From: Thermoanaerobaculales bacterium
Lineage (GTDB): Bacteria > Acidobacteriota > Thermoanaerobaculia > Thermoanaerobaculales > Sulfomarinibacteraceae
NCBI GenBank assembly: GCA_025456145.1
Contig: JALOLD010000018.1
Span: 1-64,000, forward strand
Length of the DNA stretch: 64,000 nt
Direction of reading: 5' to 3'
In this document: in pieces, positions 18,358 to 27,982 of the stretch
Numbering within the stretch: the first letter of the stretch is position 1
Layout: the number at the start of each line of letters is the position of its first letter
The notes under the pieces: generated by a model
What the model was told of the DNA's origin: nothing
What the model saw: only the letters and a program-made list of their open reading frames with translations
Database searches by the model: none
Made by a program: the position numbers and the translations under genes

Positions 18358-19234
18358 TGGGCTCCTCCTCGATGGCGGTCATCGGCAGCTCGGGCAGGGC
18401 CGTGGCCGCGTCGTCGGCGCCGAGGGCGCCGAGAAGCTCGGCGTTCTCCTCCATCCACCGCGAGGTCTCGCGCATCGTGCTGGCGACCGAGTCGAGATGG
18501 TAGGAGAGGGCGTCCGGGCTCGCGCCGACCGCCGACTCCTCGCGGATCAGCTGAACCTGGCGTTCGATGCGCTCGAGCTCGGCGTTGATCACCGCGAGGC
18601 TGTCGAGGGCCCGCTGGTGGTTGTCGAGGCGCTTGCGCTGGATCGCCAGGGTCCCCTCCAGCGAGCGGGCCAGGGGGCTCGCCGGGTCGGCGGCAGCGAG
18701 CCGCCGCTCGAGCTCCCCGATCTCGTGCTCGAGCACCTTGCGCTCGAGCGAGCTGAGGTGCTCCCGGATGGTGTCCCGGGAGGAGAGCAGGCGGAGGAAG
18801 ATCCCGAGCAGCTGGTTGAGCGAGCGGGTCCGGAGGTCGCGGAAGTTGCCGAGGCTGTTGTCCTCGAGGGCCTCGGACATGCCGAGGATCCGGCGGCACT
18901 CCTGGAGGAGGGAGCGGTAGCGGTGCCGGCTCTCGCCCGACAGCCGCGCCACGACGGTCTCGACCCGCTCGCTCCAGGACCTCTGGGAGGCCAGCAGCTG
19001 CTCGGCCTGGATCAGCCGCTGGAAGCGCGGGCTGGAGGCCCTCAGGTAGAGGTAGAGGATCTCGCCGCCCAGGCCGAGCAGCCAGAACCCGGGGTTGAAC
19101 ATGCCGGCCACCACGAGCCCCGCCAGGGCCATCGAGTTGAGCGGCAGCTGGCCGAGGAAGGGGATCTTCGTGCGGCGCTGGAAGGCCTCCATCAGGTAGC
19201 GCCAGTAGGTGAGCTTGATATCAGGCTCGGCCAT
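18350..19234 (-). CDS. Membrane protein with long coiled-coil region, operon partner of the AAA+ ATPase
   Basis: Hydrophobic segment MALAGLVVAGMFNPGFWLLGLGGEILYLYL followed by heptad-rich helical sequence; 8-bp overlap with the AAA+ gene. Confidence 0.8.
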   Translation of the reverse strand: MAEPDIKLTYWRYLMEAFQRRTKIPFLGQLPLNSMALAGLVVAGMFNPGFWLLGLGGEILYLYLRASSPRFQRLIQAEQLLASQRSWSERVETVVARLSGESRHRYRSLLQECRRILGMSEALEDNSLGNFRDLRTRSLNQLLGIFLRLLSSRDTIREHLSSLERKVLEHEIGELERRLAAADPASPLARSLEGTLAIQRKRLDNHQRALDSLAVINAELERIERQVQLIREESAVGASPDALSYHLDSVASTMRETSRWMEENAELLGALGADDAATALPELPMTAIEEEPNA

Positions 19235-20084
19235 CCGGCTCCGCTCCGCGGTCGATCCGGGCGAAGGCGGCGCCGACCTCGGCGACCGCCGTCTTGAACG
19301 AGGGGCTCTCCTGGACCTCGAGGGGGTCGGAGTCCCGGGTCGGCGGGATGATGTCGTCGAAGGTGACGGCGATCCGGCCGGGGGCGCGGGTCATGACCCA
19401 CACCCGGTCGCCGAGGTAGACCGCCTCGGCGATCGAGTGGGTGACCAGGAAGACGGTCGCCTCGACATCGTGCCAGAGCTCGGTCACCAGCCGCTGCATG
19501 TCGTGCCGGGTCGGCTCGTCGAGGGCCGAGAAGGGCTCGTCCATGAGCAGGATCTGGGGCTTGAGGACCAACGACCGGGCGATCGCGACCCGCTGCTGCT
19601 GGCCCCCCGAGAGCTGGTGCGGGTACTTGTGCTCGTGGCCGGCGAGACCGACCTGGCGGATCCAGGTCATCGCCAGGTCGTCCATCGCCGAGCGGTCGAG
19701 GCCGAGCTGCGATCGGTTGAGCTCGAGCCCGAAGGTGACGTTGCCGAGCACCGTCCGGTTGGGGAACGAGCTGTAGCGCTGGAAGATCATCCCGCGGTCC
19801 CGGCCGGGGCCGGCGACCGGCACGCCCCGCACCAGCACCTCGCCGGTGGTCGCGGGGGCGACATCGGAGAAGCCCTGGATGAGGTTGAGGATCGTCGACT
19901 TGCCGCAGCCCGAGGGGCCGATGATCGCGATGAACTCGCCCCGCCCCGGGGTGTCGTCGATGCGGAAGCTGACATCGGTGATCGCCGTGAACTCGCGCGT
20001 CGTCCCGGGGTTGAAGGTCTTCGAGACGTTGCGGAACTCGACGATCGGGGTCCGCGCGGCCGCCGCCGGGAGGGTCTCGTTCAT
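19221..20084 (-). CDS. ABC transporter ATP-binding protein (SsuB/TauB-type)
   Basis: Walker A GPSGCGKST, signature LSGGQQQRVAIARSL, Walker B ILLMDEPFSALD; ATG at 20082-20084. Confidence 0.95.
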   Translation of the reverse strand: MNETLPAAAARTPIVEFRNVSKTFNPGTTREFTAITDVSFRIDDTPGRGEFIAIIGPSGCGKSTILNLIQGFSDVAPATTGEVLVRGVPVAGPGRDRGMIFQRYSSFPNRTVLGNVTFGLELNRSQLGLDRSAMDDLAMTWIRQVGLAGHEHKYPHQLSGGQQQRVAIARSLVLKPQILLMDEPFSALDEPTRHDMQRLVTELWHDVEATVFLVTHSIAEAVYLGDRVWVMTRAPGRIAVTFDDIIPPTRDSDPLEVQESPSFKTAVAEVGAAFARIDRGAEPDGRA

Positions 20085-20968
20085 GCCGCCTCCCGGTAGG
20101 GGAAGAGCAGCTTGCCGCCCCACTCCCAGATCTTGTCGACGACGAAGGCGACCGCGACGATCACCACCAGCACCAGGTAGATGTGCTCGCGCGGGCCCTG
20201 GCGCTGGGAGATGATGATGATGCCGCCGACGCCACGCCCGATGTCGACCATCTCGGCGAGAATGATGTAGCTCCAGCCGATCCCGAAGCCGAGCCGCATG
20301 GCCTGGTAGATCGACGGCCACGACACCGCGAGCAGGACCTTGGTGACCGCCTGGGAAGGCGTCGCGCCGAGGGTGTAGGCGGTCTTCAGGTAGACCTCGT
20401 CGACCCCATCCACCGCCGCCACGATGAGCGGCAGCAGATAGATCAGGAAGGCGAGCGCCAGGAACAGCACCTTCTGCCGCTCGCCGGTCCCGAACAGGCT
20501 GAGCGTCACCGGCACCAGGGCGGGGATCGGCAGATAGGCCCCGAAGACCGACAGCGGCGTGAAGGCGGCCTTGACCCGGGTGAAGGCGCCCATCAGCAGG
20601 CCGAGGGGGAAGGCGACGGCGAGACCGACCGCGAAGCCGGCGACCACCCGGGAGAACGACACGAAGGTGTTGCGGGTCAGCGCGCGTTCGAACCACAGCT
20701 TGGGGAAGGAACGCAGCACCTCCATCGGGCTCGGCAGGATGGCCGGCGAGATGATCCGCTCCTCGGCCGGGCCGTCGCCGGTGAGGAACCACCAGATGCC
20801 GACCAGGGCGAGCACCGGGACGACCCCGAGGACCCACCGCTGCCAGCCCGGGATCCGCGCCCTGATCCGCGGCCCGCCGCGGGCGACCGGCGCCCGAGCC
20901 GGAACGCCCGCCGGCGCCTTCGCCGCCGCGCCGGGGGGTGGGACCCGATCTGGGGCCGTGTCGGTCAC
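20081..20968 (-). CDS. ABC transporter permease (SsuC/TauC-type)
   Basis: Polytopic; EAA-like loop TAYTLGATPSQAVTKVLLAVSWPSIYQAMRLGFG. Confidence 0.93.
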   Translation of the reverse strand: MTDTAPDRVPPPGAAAKAPAGVPARAPVARGGPRIRARIPGWQRWVLGVVPVLALVGIWWFLTGDGPAEERIISPAILPSPMEVLRSFPKLWFERALTRNTFVSFSRVVAGFAVGLAVAFPLGLLMGAFTRVKAAFTPLSVFGAYLPIPALVPVTLSLFGTGERQKVLFLALAFLIYLLPLIVAAVDGVDEVYLKTAYTLGATPSQAVTKVLLAVSWPSIYQAMRLGFGIGWSYIILAEMVDIGRGVGGIIIISQRQGPREHIYLVLVVIVAVAFVVDKIWEWGGKLLFPYREAA

Positions 20969-22695
20969 TGGACCTCGGGCGGGTAGACCGAGATCTCGAC
21001 CCGGCGGTTGAGGGCGTGGTTGGCCGGGTCGTCGGGATCGGCGGGCTGGTTCCAGCCCATGCCTTCGACGACGAACTTGTCGGGGTCGAACTTGTACTTC
21101 TCGACCAGGGCCTGCTTGACCGCGTTGGCGCGGTCGAGCGACAGCTTCTCGACATCCTCGAAGCGGACGCCGCGCCCCTGCATCGAGCTGTCGGTGTGGC
21201 CGACCACGGCGATCACCGCCCGCTCGTACTGGCCGGCGAGGCGGGCAACCTTCTCCAGGGTCGCCTCGGCGGTCGGGTCGTACAGAGTGCCCTTGATGGC
21301 GTTGCCCGCGGCGTCATGCTCGGGCTCGAAGATGTTCGAGGAGTTCGGGAAGAAGTTGATGCGGATGGTCTGGGTGAGGATCGGCGCCTCGGCCTGGACC
21401 CGGCTGTAGGTGGTGGGGACGAACTGGGTGGTGTACTCGTCGCGCTGGTGGGAGAAGACACCCTCGCGGTCGAGCTGCTGGAGGACGCTGAAGTCCATCA
21501 CCTCGTCGAAGCGCACCGGCGTGGCGATGAGACCCAGCTCGCGGTAGACGAAGGTGATGTTCTTCCAGGTCCGCTCGAAGTTGGCCGGGTTGTTCTGGTT
21601 GAGGAAGAAGTCCTTGTTCTCGGCGAAGTTGGTCGAGTGGGCGTCGGCCGCCATCCCCTGCACCTCGTCGACGCCCATCCCGTAGCCCTCGGCCATCCAC
21701 TGGAAGGCCTGGCCCTTGAAGGTGTCGTCCTTGAGCAGGTCCATGGCCTTGAAGATGCCGGCGACCAGGCCCTTGACGATCTCGGGGTGGTCCTTGGCGA
21801 AGTCGGCGCGGGCCGCCCAGACGTCGGCGATCAGCTTCGAGGCCTCGGCGGTGGTGGTGAGGATGCGGGTGCCCTCGACCTTCTCCGGGATGTTGTAGAT
21901 GTCGGGCGCCCAGGACACGCAGGCGTCGATCGACCGGTCGGACACGAAGGCCGCGGCGGCCTCGAAGGCGGTCGCGGTGTAGCGGTGGGTGACCTCGCCC
22001 GGCTGGATGCCGGCGTTGAGCAGGAGGTTGTTGATGAAGTACTGGGAGGGGCTGTTCTGGGCGTAGACGATGGTCTTGCCCTTGAGGTCGCGGGCGCTGG
22101 CGATGTCGCCGCGGACGACGATGCCGTCCCCGCCGGCGGACCAGTCGACCTGCTGGAAGATGCGCGGCGCGGTGCGCGAGTCCTTCATCAGATCGGGGGC
22201 GAACAGGGCCATCATGTCGAGGGTGCCCCAGAGGATGTGGCTCGAGCCCGCGGCAAAGGCGTCACGCGCCACCACCGGGTCGTCGATGAGCTTGAGGTTG
22301 ACCTTGAAGCCGTACTCCTTGAAGAAGATGCTCTCCTCGTTGGGGCGGAAGCCGTGGTTGGCGGCAACGATCGGCAGCCAGCCGATCCAGACGTTGATCG
22401 GGAACTCGACGACCGGGCTCGCGGCGTCCCAGGAGTAGGCGGACACGCCCTTGACCGGCGGCAGCCGCTCGGCGGGCACATAGGTGTACTCGTTGACGGT
22501 CGTGATGCCGGCGGTGTCCGGCGCCTCGACCTTGCCCTGCTGCTGCCGGAAGGCGTCGAGGTCGACATCGCCCGGCCCGCTGCCGGAGGGCGCCAGCAGG
22601 TCCCGCAGGAAGTAGGCGGCGCCGGCGAGCAGCGCGAGCACGAAGAGGACGATGACGATCCTGCCGAGCTTGGTCGGTCCGACGTTGTCTGCCAT
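20965..22695 (-). CDS. Membrane-anchored NMT1/SsuA-type ABC substrate-binding protein fused to C-terminal OmpA peptidoglycan-binding domain
   Basis: N-terminal TM GRIVIVLFVLALLAGAAYFL; type-2 periplasmic binding fold region (INVWIGWLPIVAANHGF...); OmpA motif VVGHTDSS...LSLDRANAVKQAL...NRRVEISV. Confidence 0.9.
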   Translation of the reverse strand: MADNVGPTKLGRIVIVLFVLALLAGAAYFLRDLLAPSGSGPGDVDLDAFRQQQGKVEAPDTAGITTVNEYTYVPAERLPPVKGVSAYSWDAASPVVEFPINVWIGWLPIVAANHGFRPNEESIFFKEYGFKVNLKLIDDPVVARDAFAAGSSHILWGTLDMMALFAPDLMKDSRTAPRIFQQVDWSAGGDGIVVRGDIASARDLKGKTIVYAQNSPSQYFINNLLLNAGIQPGEVTHRYTATAFEAAAAFVSDRSIDACVSWAPDIYNIPEKVEGTRILTTTAEASKLIADVWAARADFAKDHPEIVKGLVAGIFKAMDLLKDDTFKGQAFQWMAEGYGMGVDEVQGMAADAHSTNFAENKDFFLNQNNPANFERTWKNITFVYRELGLIATPVRFDEVMDFSVLQQLDREGVFSHQRDEYTTQFVPTTYSRVQAEAPILTQTIRINFFPNSSNIFEPEHDAAGNAIKGTLYDPTAEATLEKVARLAGQYERAVIAVVGHTDSSMQGRGVRFEDVEKLSLDRANAVKQALVEKYKFDPDKFVVEGMGWNQPADPDDPANHALNRRVEISVYPPEVQ

Positions 22696-22749
22696 TTCTC
22701 GCCTCCAGGGTCCGGTTCAGTGATTGAGGATTCGTCGCGGTGGCGGGCT

Positions 22750-23508
22750 TCAGCCCTCGCTCACCTGCGGGCCCATGTCCTTGGTCGGGGCTGCCTTCTC
22801 GGGGGTCGCGGGGGCGTCCGCCGGGGCCTCCATCTCGAGGCCGTAAGCGGCGGCGAACTCGGCCAGCGCCTGGTCGGCCAGCGCCTCCTGCTCGGCCTGC
22901 CGGAGCTCGACCGCGGAGACGTCGAGGGTCGAGGAGGCGACCCGGGAGCGGCCCGCCGCCTTGTCCCGGCGCTCGGAAAGGTACTCCTCGACCCGCGAGA
23001 TGGTGTCGCCGGAGCCGCCGATCGAGGAGATCATGCCCTGGGCCATCTCCTGCAGCTCGGCCTGCGCCTCGAGCATCTCGGTCTCGGTCAGCATCCGCTT
23101 GAGCGACTCGATCTTGGTCTGAGCGTCGCGGATCGCGACATCGCGGGTAGTCACCAGCTTCTGGTAGGTCTGCTCGCTCGTCTCGAGCTGGCCGCGGTTC
23201 TCCTCGAGCTGGGCCTTCACCGTCTGGAGCTGGAGCGCGAGCTGGCCGGCGACGCCGCGATTGCCCGCCTTGAGGTTGGCGGCCGCCTTGGCCGCCAGCT
23301 CCTTCTCCTGGGCCTCGAGGTTGCGGACCTGGCGCATCAGCCGCTCGATGAAGGCGGCATGGTTGGCGAGGTTGTCGTTGAAGCGGGCGATCTGCTGGCG
23401 TAGGTTCTCCTTCTCGGCCTCGATCAGGGCCCGCGGGTTGGCCCGCTCGAGCCCGGAGATGAAGAGGCTCAGGAATCCGCGGACCAGGTTGCCGAGTCGC
23501 TGGAGCAT
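22750..23508 (-). CDS. PspA/IM30(Vipp1)-like protein
   Basis: MLQRLGNLVRGFLSLFISGLERANPRALIEAEKENLRQQIARFNDNLANHAAFIERLMRQVRNLEAQEKEL... coiled-coil PspA pattern. Confidence 0.82.
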   Translation of the reverse strand: MLQRLGNLVRGFLSLFISGLERANPRALIEAEKENLRQQIARFNDNLANHAAFIERLMRQVRNLEAQEKELAAKAAANLKAGNRGVAGQLALQLQTVKAQLEENRGQLETSEQTYQKLVTTRDVAIRDAQTKIESLKRMLTETEMLEAQAELQEMAQGMISSIGGSGDTISRVEEYLSERRDKAAGRSRVASSTLDVSAVELRQAEQEALADQALAEFAAAYGLEMEAPADAPATPEKAAPTKDMGPQVSEG

Positions 23509-23711
23509 GCTGTCCTCCTGACATCGGCCGTCTCGGCGCCTCGGGATCTCGGGGTGTCGGCGCGTTCGATCGGCTGGAACTGCGTGAGCATAACAACCGC
23601 CGCGCTCGAGCGTCAACGAACCGCCCCCCTCGCGGGCCCGCCCCCCGACCGAGAATCGCCTTCCGTCGCGGCCGGCGCCACCGGGACCCCCGGAGAGGCT
23701 ACACTGCGGTC

Positions 23712-24638
23712 ATGGCCCACCCGGTTCGCGACGGGCTGCTCTACCACGGCGTCATGGCGGTGCTCGGCGGGCTCGGCCGGGCGCCGCTCGGGCTCGGCCG
23801 GCGGGTCGGCCGGGTGGTCAGCCGGGCGTTGCTGCGAACCCTGCCGCGCGAGCGCCGGCGGGTCGAGCGACACCTCGCGATCGCCTTTCCGGAGCTCTCG
23901 GCCGTCGACCGGCGCCGGATCGTCCGGGGCTGCGCCGACCACTTCGGGTCGATGCTCGCCGAGGTCGCCTGGCTGCTGCGGGCCGCTCCGCATGAGGTGA
24001 CCCGGCTGGTCGACATCGAGGGGTTCGAGCACCTGATGGACCCGATCCGGCGAGGCCGCGGGGTGGTCCTCGGCACCGGCCACGCCGGCAACTGGGAGCT
24101 TTGCAACGCCGCGCTGTGCGCCTACGGGCTTCCCCTGACGATCGCGGTGCGCGAGCTCCACGAGGCACGGCTCGACCGGCTGATCACCACGCTGCGCGGG
24201 CGTTTCGGCACCGAGGTCATCTCGCGCGGCGCCGCGGCCGGCCGCCGGCTTCTCGAGGGTCTCCACCGGGGCCGATGCGTCGGCCTGCTCATCGACCAAG
24301 ACATCCCGAGCATCCCCGGCGTCTTCGTCCCTTTCTTCGGCCGGCCGGCCTGGACGCCGTCGGGGGCGGCGATGATCGCCCTGCGGACCGGCAGCCCGCT
24401 GGTCCCCGGCTTCATCCACCGTCGGCCCGACGGGACCCATCTGGTGAAGATCGGGGCGCCGTTGGCGGCCGCCACGGAGGGGTCGCTCGAGGACCGGGTC
24501 TGGGAGCTCACGGCCGCCGTCACGGCCGCCGTCGAGTGGCAGGTCCGGTCCTGGCCGGAGCAGTGGGTGTGGATGCACCGGCGGTGGCGGACCCGACCCG
24601 AGGACACCTCCTCCGAAACATTCGTTTCCAAAAGGTAA
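23712..24638 (+). CDS. Lysophospholipid acyltransferase family protein (LpxL/HtrB-like lipid A acyltransferase)
   Basis: VLGTGHAGNWELCNAAL (HX4E motif), IDQD, FFGRPAWTPSGAAMIALRTGSPLVPGF, terminal PEQWVWMHRRW. Confidence 0.93.
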   Translation: MAHPVRDGLLYHGVMAVLGGLGRAPLGLGRRVGRVVSRALLRTLPRERRRVERHLAIAFPELSAVDRRRIVRGCADHFGSMLAEVAWLLRAAPHEVTRLVDIEGFEHLMDPIRRGRGVVLGTGHAGNWELCNAALCAYGLPLTIAVRELHEARLDRLITTLRGRFGTEVISRGAAAGRRLLEGLHRGRCVGLLIDQDIPSIPGVFVPFFGRPAWTPSGAAMIALRTGSPLVPGFIHRRPDGTHLVKIGAPLAAATEGSLEDRVWELTAAVTAAVEWQVRSWPEQWVWMHRRWRTRPEDTSSETFVSKR

Positions 24639-24705
24639 AACCAAATCAGTTCCCGTGTTAAAGATGTAATCTCAAGATCATTTTGCATCCTGGACACAAC
24701 TTTCT

Positions 24706-24719
24706 CGGCCCTCGGGCCG
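24706..24719. other. Perfect stem-loop CGGCCC-TC-GGGCCG in the long leader of the TonB receptor gene
   Basis: Direct reading of inverted repeat about 145 nt upstream of the start codon. Confidence 0.45.
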
Positions 24720-24862
24720 TACGGTGGCGGTGACTCGGAAACCCGTCACGACCGCCGTCCGAGGCCCGGTGTCGCGTCCGGGCGCCGGAAGAGAGAGGAG
24801 AGGAGGACCGGCGGCGCGGTTGCGGCGGCGATCCAACCAGAGGCTCGAAAGGAGGAAGGGAA

Positions 24863-27800
24863 ATGAACCGTTTCGATGGAACCGTCAAGCAGGGTCCGCA
24901 CCGCGATGGGCGGACCTGGTCGCGGCTCGCGGTCGCGACCGTCGTCGTCTTCGCGCTGGCCGGGCCCCTCGCCGCCCAGGAATCGACCGAGCTGACCCCC
25001 GAGGAGGAGCAGCTCCTCATCGAGCAGGCGATGCAGCGCTCGTTCGAGGGCGAGGTCACCGTCACCGGCTCGCTGATTCCCCGCGCCGACCTCACCGCGC
25101 TCAGCCCGGTCAGCATCCTCGAGATCCCGACCGAGCTGACCTACTCCGGTACGGTCCGCATCGAGGACCTGGTGCGGACGATGCCGCAGGCCTTCGCGGG
25201 CCAGAACTCGACGATCGCCAACGGCACCACCGGTACCGCGACCGTCGACCTCCGGCAGCTCGGCCCCGCCCGGACCCTGGTGCTGATCAACGGACGCCGG
25301 TTGCCCCCCGGAAACGCGTGGTTCTCGCCGGCGCCCGACATCAACGTGGTCCCGGCCCCGCTGGTCAAGCGGGTCGACGTGCTGACCGGCGGTGCGTCGA
25401 CGACCTACGGCTCCGACGCGGTCTCGGGCGTCGTCAACTTCGTCATGGACACCGACTTCGAGGGCGTCCGCGGCGGCGTGCAGTACGGCGGCTTCTACCA
25501 CGACAACAACAACGAGACCGCCCAGCGGATCAACGCGGAGTCGGAGTTCGACTACCCGACCGGCTACGACTTCGACGGCGAGGCGGTCAACGCCAACATC
25601 GCGGTCGGCGGCAAGTTCGCCGACGGCAAGGGCCACGCCGCGGCCTACATCGACTACCGCAAGATCGAGGGTCTCTTCAAGGGCCAGCGCGACTATCTCA
25701 ACTGCTCGGTCGCGGCGGGCGACGACGGCCCGTTCTGCGGCGGCTCGGGGACCAACCCGGCCGGACGGTTCCGTCCGTTCCGCGCCGACGGCTCCACCTA
25801 CACCCCCCGCGACTACTCGGTCGAGGGCAATCAGTTCGTCGCCGGCTTCCCGCTCTTCAACTACGCGCCCTACGTCAACATCCAGCGACCGGACGAGAAG
25901 TGGAACGCGGGCGTCTTCGCCAACTACGAGATCAACAAGCACTTCGACGTGTACATGGAAGTCATGTACATGAACAACGACAGCACGGCGGACATCGCGC
26001 CGTCGGGCAACTTCAACAACGTCGCCCAGATCAACTGCGACAACCCGATGCTCTCCCCGCAGCAGCACGACCTGCTCTGCGGCCCGGACAGCGGCTATGG
26101 CCCGACCGACTACGCCCAGACGTGGATCTTCCGCCGCAACGTCGAAGGCGGCCCCCGGCAGTACAACGACGGTCACACCAACATCCGGATGCTCGCCGGC
26201 GTGCGCGGCGCGATCGGCGAAAACTGGAAGTACGACTTCTACTACATGAACGGCCAGAACAACCAGTCCCAGTCTTTCAACGAAGACCTCAACGTGACCC
26301 GCATCGCCAACGCCCTCGACGTCATCGAGGACCCGGACACCGGCGAGTGGGTGTGCCGCAACGACGCCGGCAACGGCTGCGTGCCCTGGAACATCTTCGT
26401 CAACAACGGCAACCAGCTCGTCGATGATCCCCGCCAGGGCGTGACCCAGGCAGCGATCGACTACATGACGACCATTTCTGTGGCGTACGGCGTGACCTCG
26501 GTCGAGGTCATCAACCTCACCCTGACGTCCGACTGGGAGAACTACGGCATCGCGATCCCCGGCGCCAGCGAGGGCGTGCAGGCCGCGATCGGCGCCGAGT
26601 ACCGCGAGGAGTCCATGGTGTTCACCCCGGACGAGATCTACCAGACCGGCGCTGCCGGCAGCGGCGGCGGGACCCTGCCGATCGATGGTGGCTATAACGT
26701 GACCGAGGGCTTCATCGAGCTCCTCGTCCCGATCGTCCAGGACGTCAAGGGTGCCCAGGACCTCTCCCTCGAGCTCGGCTACCGCTACTCCGACTACTCG
26801 ACCGCCGGCGGCGTCAGCACCTACAAGGGCCAGCTGAGCTACGCCCCGACCGGGAGCTGGCGGCTACGCGGCGGCTACAACCGCGCCATCCGCGCCGCCA
26901 ACCTGTTCGAGCTCTTCCGGCCCCAGGGCTACAACCTGAGCGGCTCGACCGACATCTGCGCGGGCCCCACCCCGACCGCGACCCTCGAGCAGTGCATCCG
27001 CACCGGCGTGCTCCCCGAGCAGTACGGTTTCATCGCGGAAAGCCCGGCCCAGCAGTACAACACCCTCGAGGGCGGGAACCCGCTCCTCGACCCCGAGGTC
27101 GCCGACACCCTCACCGCCGGTGTCGTCTGGACCCCGCAGGGTATCCGCGGGCTGTCGATCACGCTCGACTACTACCAAATCGACATCGAGGAGGCGATCG
27201 GCTCCCTCGGCGCCGACGACATCATCCAGCAGTGCGCCAACACCGGCGACCCGCTGCTGTGCTCGCTGATCCACCGCGACAACCAGGGCACCCTGTGGGC
27301 GACCCCGGCCGGCTACACCGAGACCACCAACCAGAACATCGGGCTGGTCGAGGCCGAGGGCATCGACCTCAACGCCAACTACCTGCTCGGGCTCGGCGGC
27401 GCCGGCTACCTGGCGGTGGACCTGATGGGCACCTACGTGCTCGACAACACCTTCACCAACCCGCTCGTCAGCTACAGCTGCGTCGGGTACTTCGGCCTCC
27501 AGTGCGGCGGCCCGGTGCCCGAGTGGCGGCACCGCTTCCGCGCCACCTGGGAGAGCAACTTCCGGCTCAACCTGTCGCTCGCCTGGCGCTACCTCGGGGG
27601 CACCGACAACGACGACGCGAGCTCGGACCCCGACCTCGGCGACCCGGAAGCCATGCCGATCTGGGAGGTCAACGACATCGCCGAGATCGAGCCGTACAAC
27701 TGGTTCGACCTCGCGGCGTCCTACACCCTCCGCAACGGGCTCAAGTTCACCCTCGGTATCAACAACGTTCTCGACGAGGAGCCGCCGCTCGCGCCGGACC

Positions 27801-27886
27801 ACGCCGATCAGAATATCGTCAACCTGTACGCCCAGTACGAGCCGGCCGGCCGGTACATCTTCGGCAGCGTTCAGTTCAACTTCTAG
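24863..27886 (+). CDS. TonB-dependent outer-membrane receptor
   Basis: Signal peptide; plug domain EVTVTGSLIPRADL...VLINGRRLPPG...VDVLTGGASTTYGSDAVSGVVNFV; C-terminal aromatic F (IFGSVQFNF); RBS aaggagg. Confidence 0.97.
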   Translation: MNRFDGTVKQGPHRDGRTWSRLAVATVVVFALAGPLAAQESTELTPEEEQLLIEQAMQRSFEGEVTVTGSLIPRADLTALSPVSILEIPTELTYSGTVRIEDLVRTMPQAFAGQNSTIANGTTGTATVDLRQLGPARTLVLINGRRLPPGNAWFSPAPDINVVPAPLVKRVDVLTGGASTTYGSDAVSGVVNFVMDTDFEGVRGGVQYGGFYHDNNNETAQRINAESEFDYPTGYDFDGEAVNANIAVGGKFADGKGHAAAYIDYRKIEGLFKGQRDYLNCSVAAGDDGPFCGGSGTNPAGRFRPFRADGSTYTPRDYSVEGNQFVAGFPLFNYAPYVNIQRPDEKWNAGVFANYEINKHFDVYMEVMYMNNDSTADIAPSGNFNNVAQINCDNPMLSPQQHDLLCGPDSGYGPTDYAQTWIFRRNVEGGPRQYNDGHTNIRMLAGVRGAIGENWKYDFYYMNGQNNQSQSFNEDLNVTRIANALDVIEDPDTGEWVCRNDAGNGCVPWNIFVNNGNQLVDDPRQGVTQAAIDYMTTISVAYGVTSVEVINLTLTSDWENYGIAIPGASEGVQAAIGAEYREESMVFTPDEIYQTGAAGSGGGTLPIDGGYNVTEGFIELLVPIVQDVKGAQDLSLELGYRYSDYSTAGGVSTYKGQLSYAPTGSWRLRGGYNRAIRAANLFELFRPQGYNLSGSTDICAGPTPTATLEQCIRTGVLPEQYGFIAESPAQQYNTLEGGNPLLDPEVADTLTAGVVWTPQGIRGLSITLDYYQIDIEEAIGSLGADDIIQQCANTGDPLLCSLIHRDNQGTLWATPAGYTETTNQNIGLVEAEGIDLNANYLLGLGGAGYLAVDLMGTYVLDNTFTNPLVSYSCVGYFGLQCGGPVPEWRHRFRATWESNFRLNLSLAWRYLGGTDNDDASSDPDLGDPEAMPIWEVNDIAEIEPYNWFDLAASYTLRNGLKFTLGINNVLDEEPPLAPDHADQNIVNLYAQYEPAGRYIFGSVQFNF

Positions 27887-27908
27887 ACCGGTCTTTCGAG
27901 GCTGATTC

Positions 27909-27932
27909 GGGCGGCCCCCCGCGGGGCCGCCC
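27909..27932. terminator. Rho-independent-type terminator after the TonB receptor gene (possibly bidirectional)
   Basis: GGGCGGCCCC-ccgc-GGGGCCGCCC stem-loop followed by gttt, 23 bp after the stop and between convergent genes. Confidence 0.75.
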
Positions 27933-27982
27933 GTTTCCCTGGCGGCCTGGTCCAGTGACGGCGGCTGCCGCCGGATCGTCTC

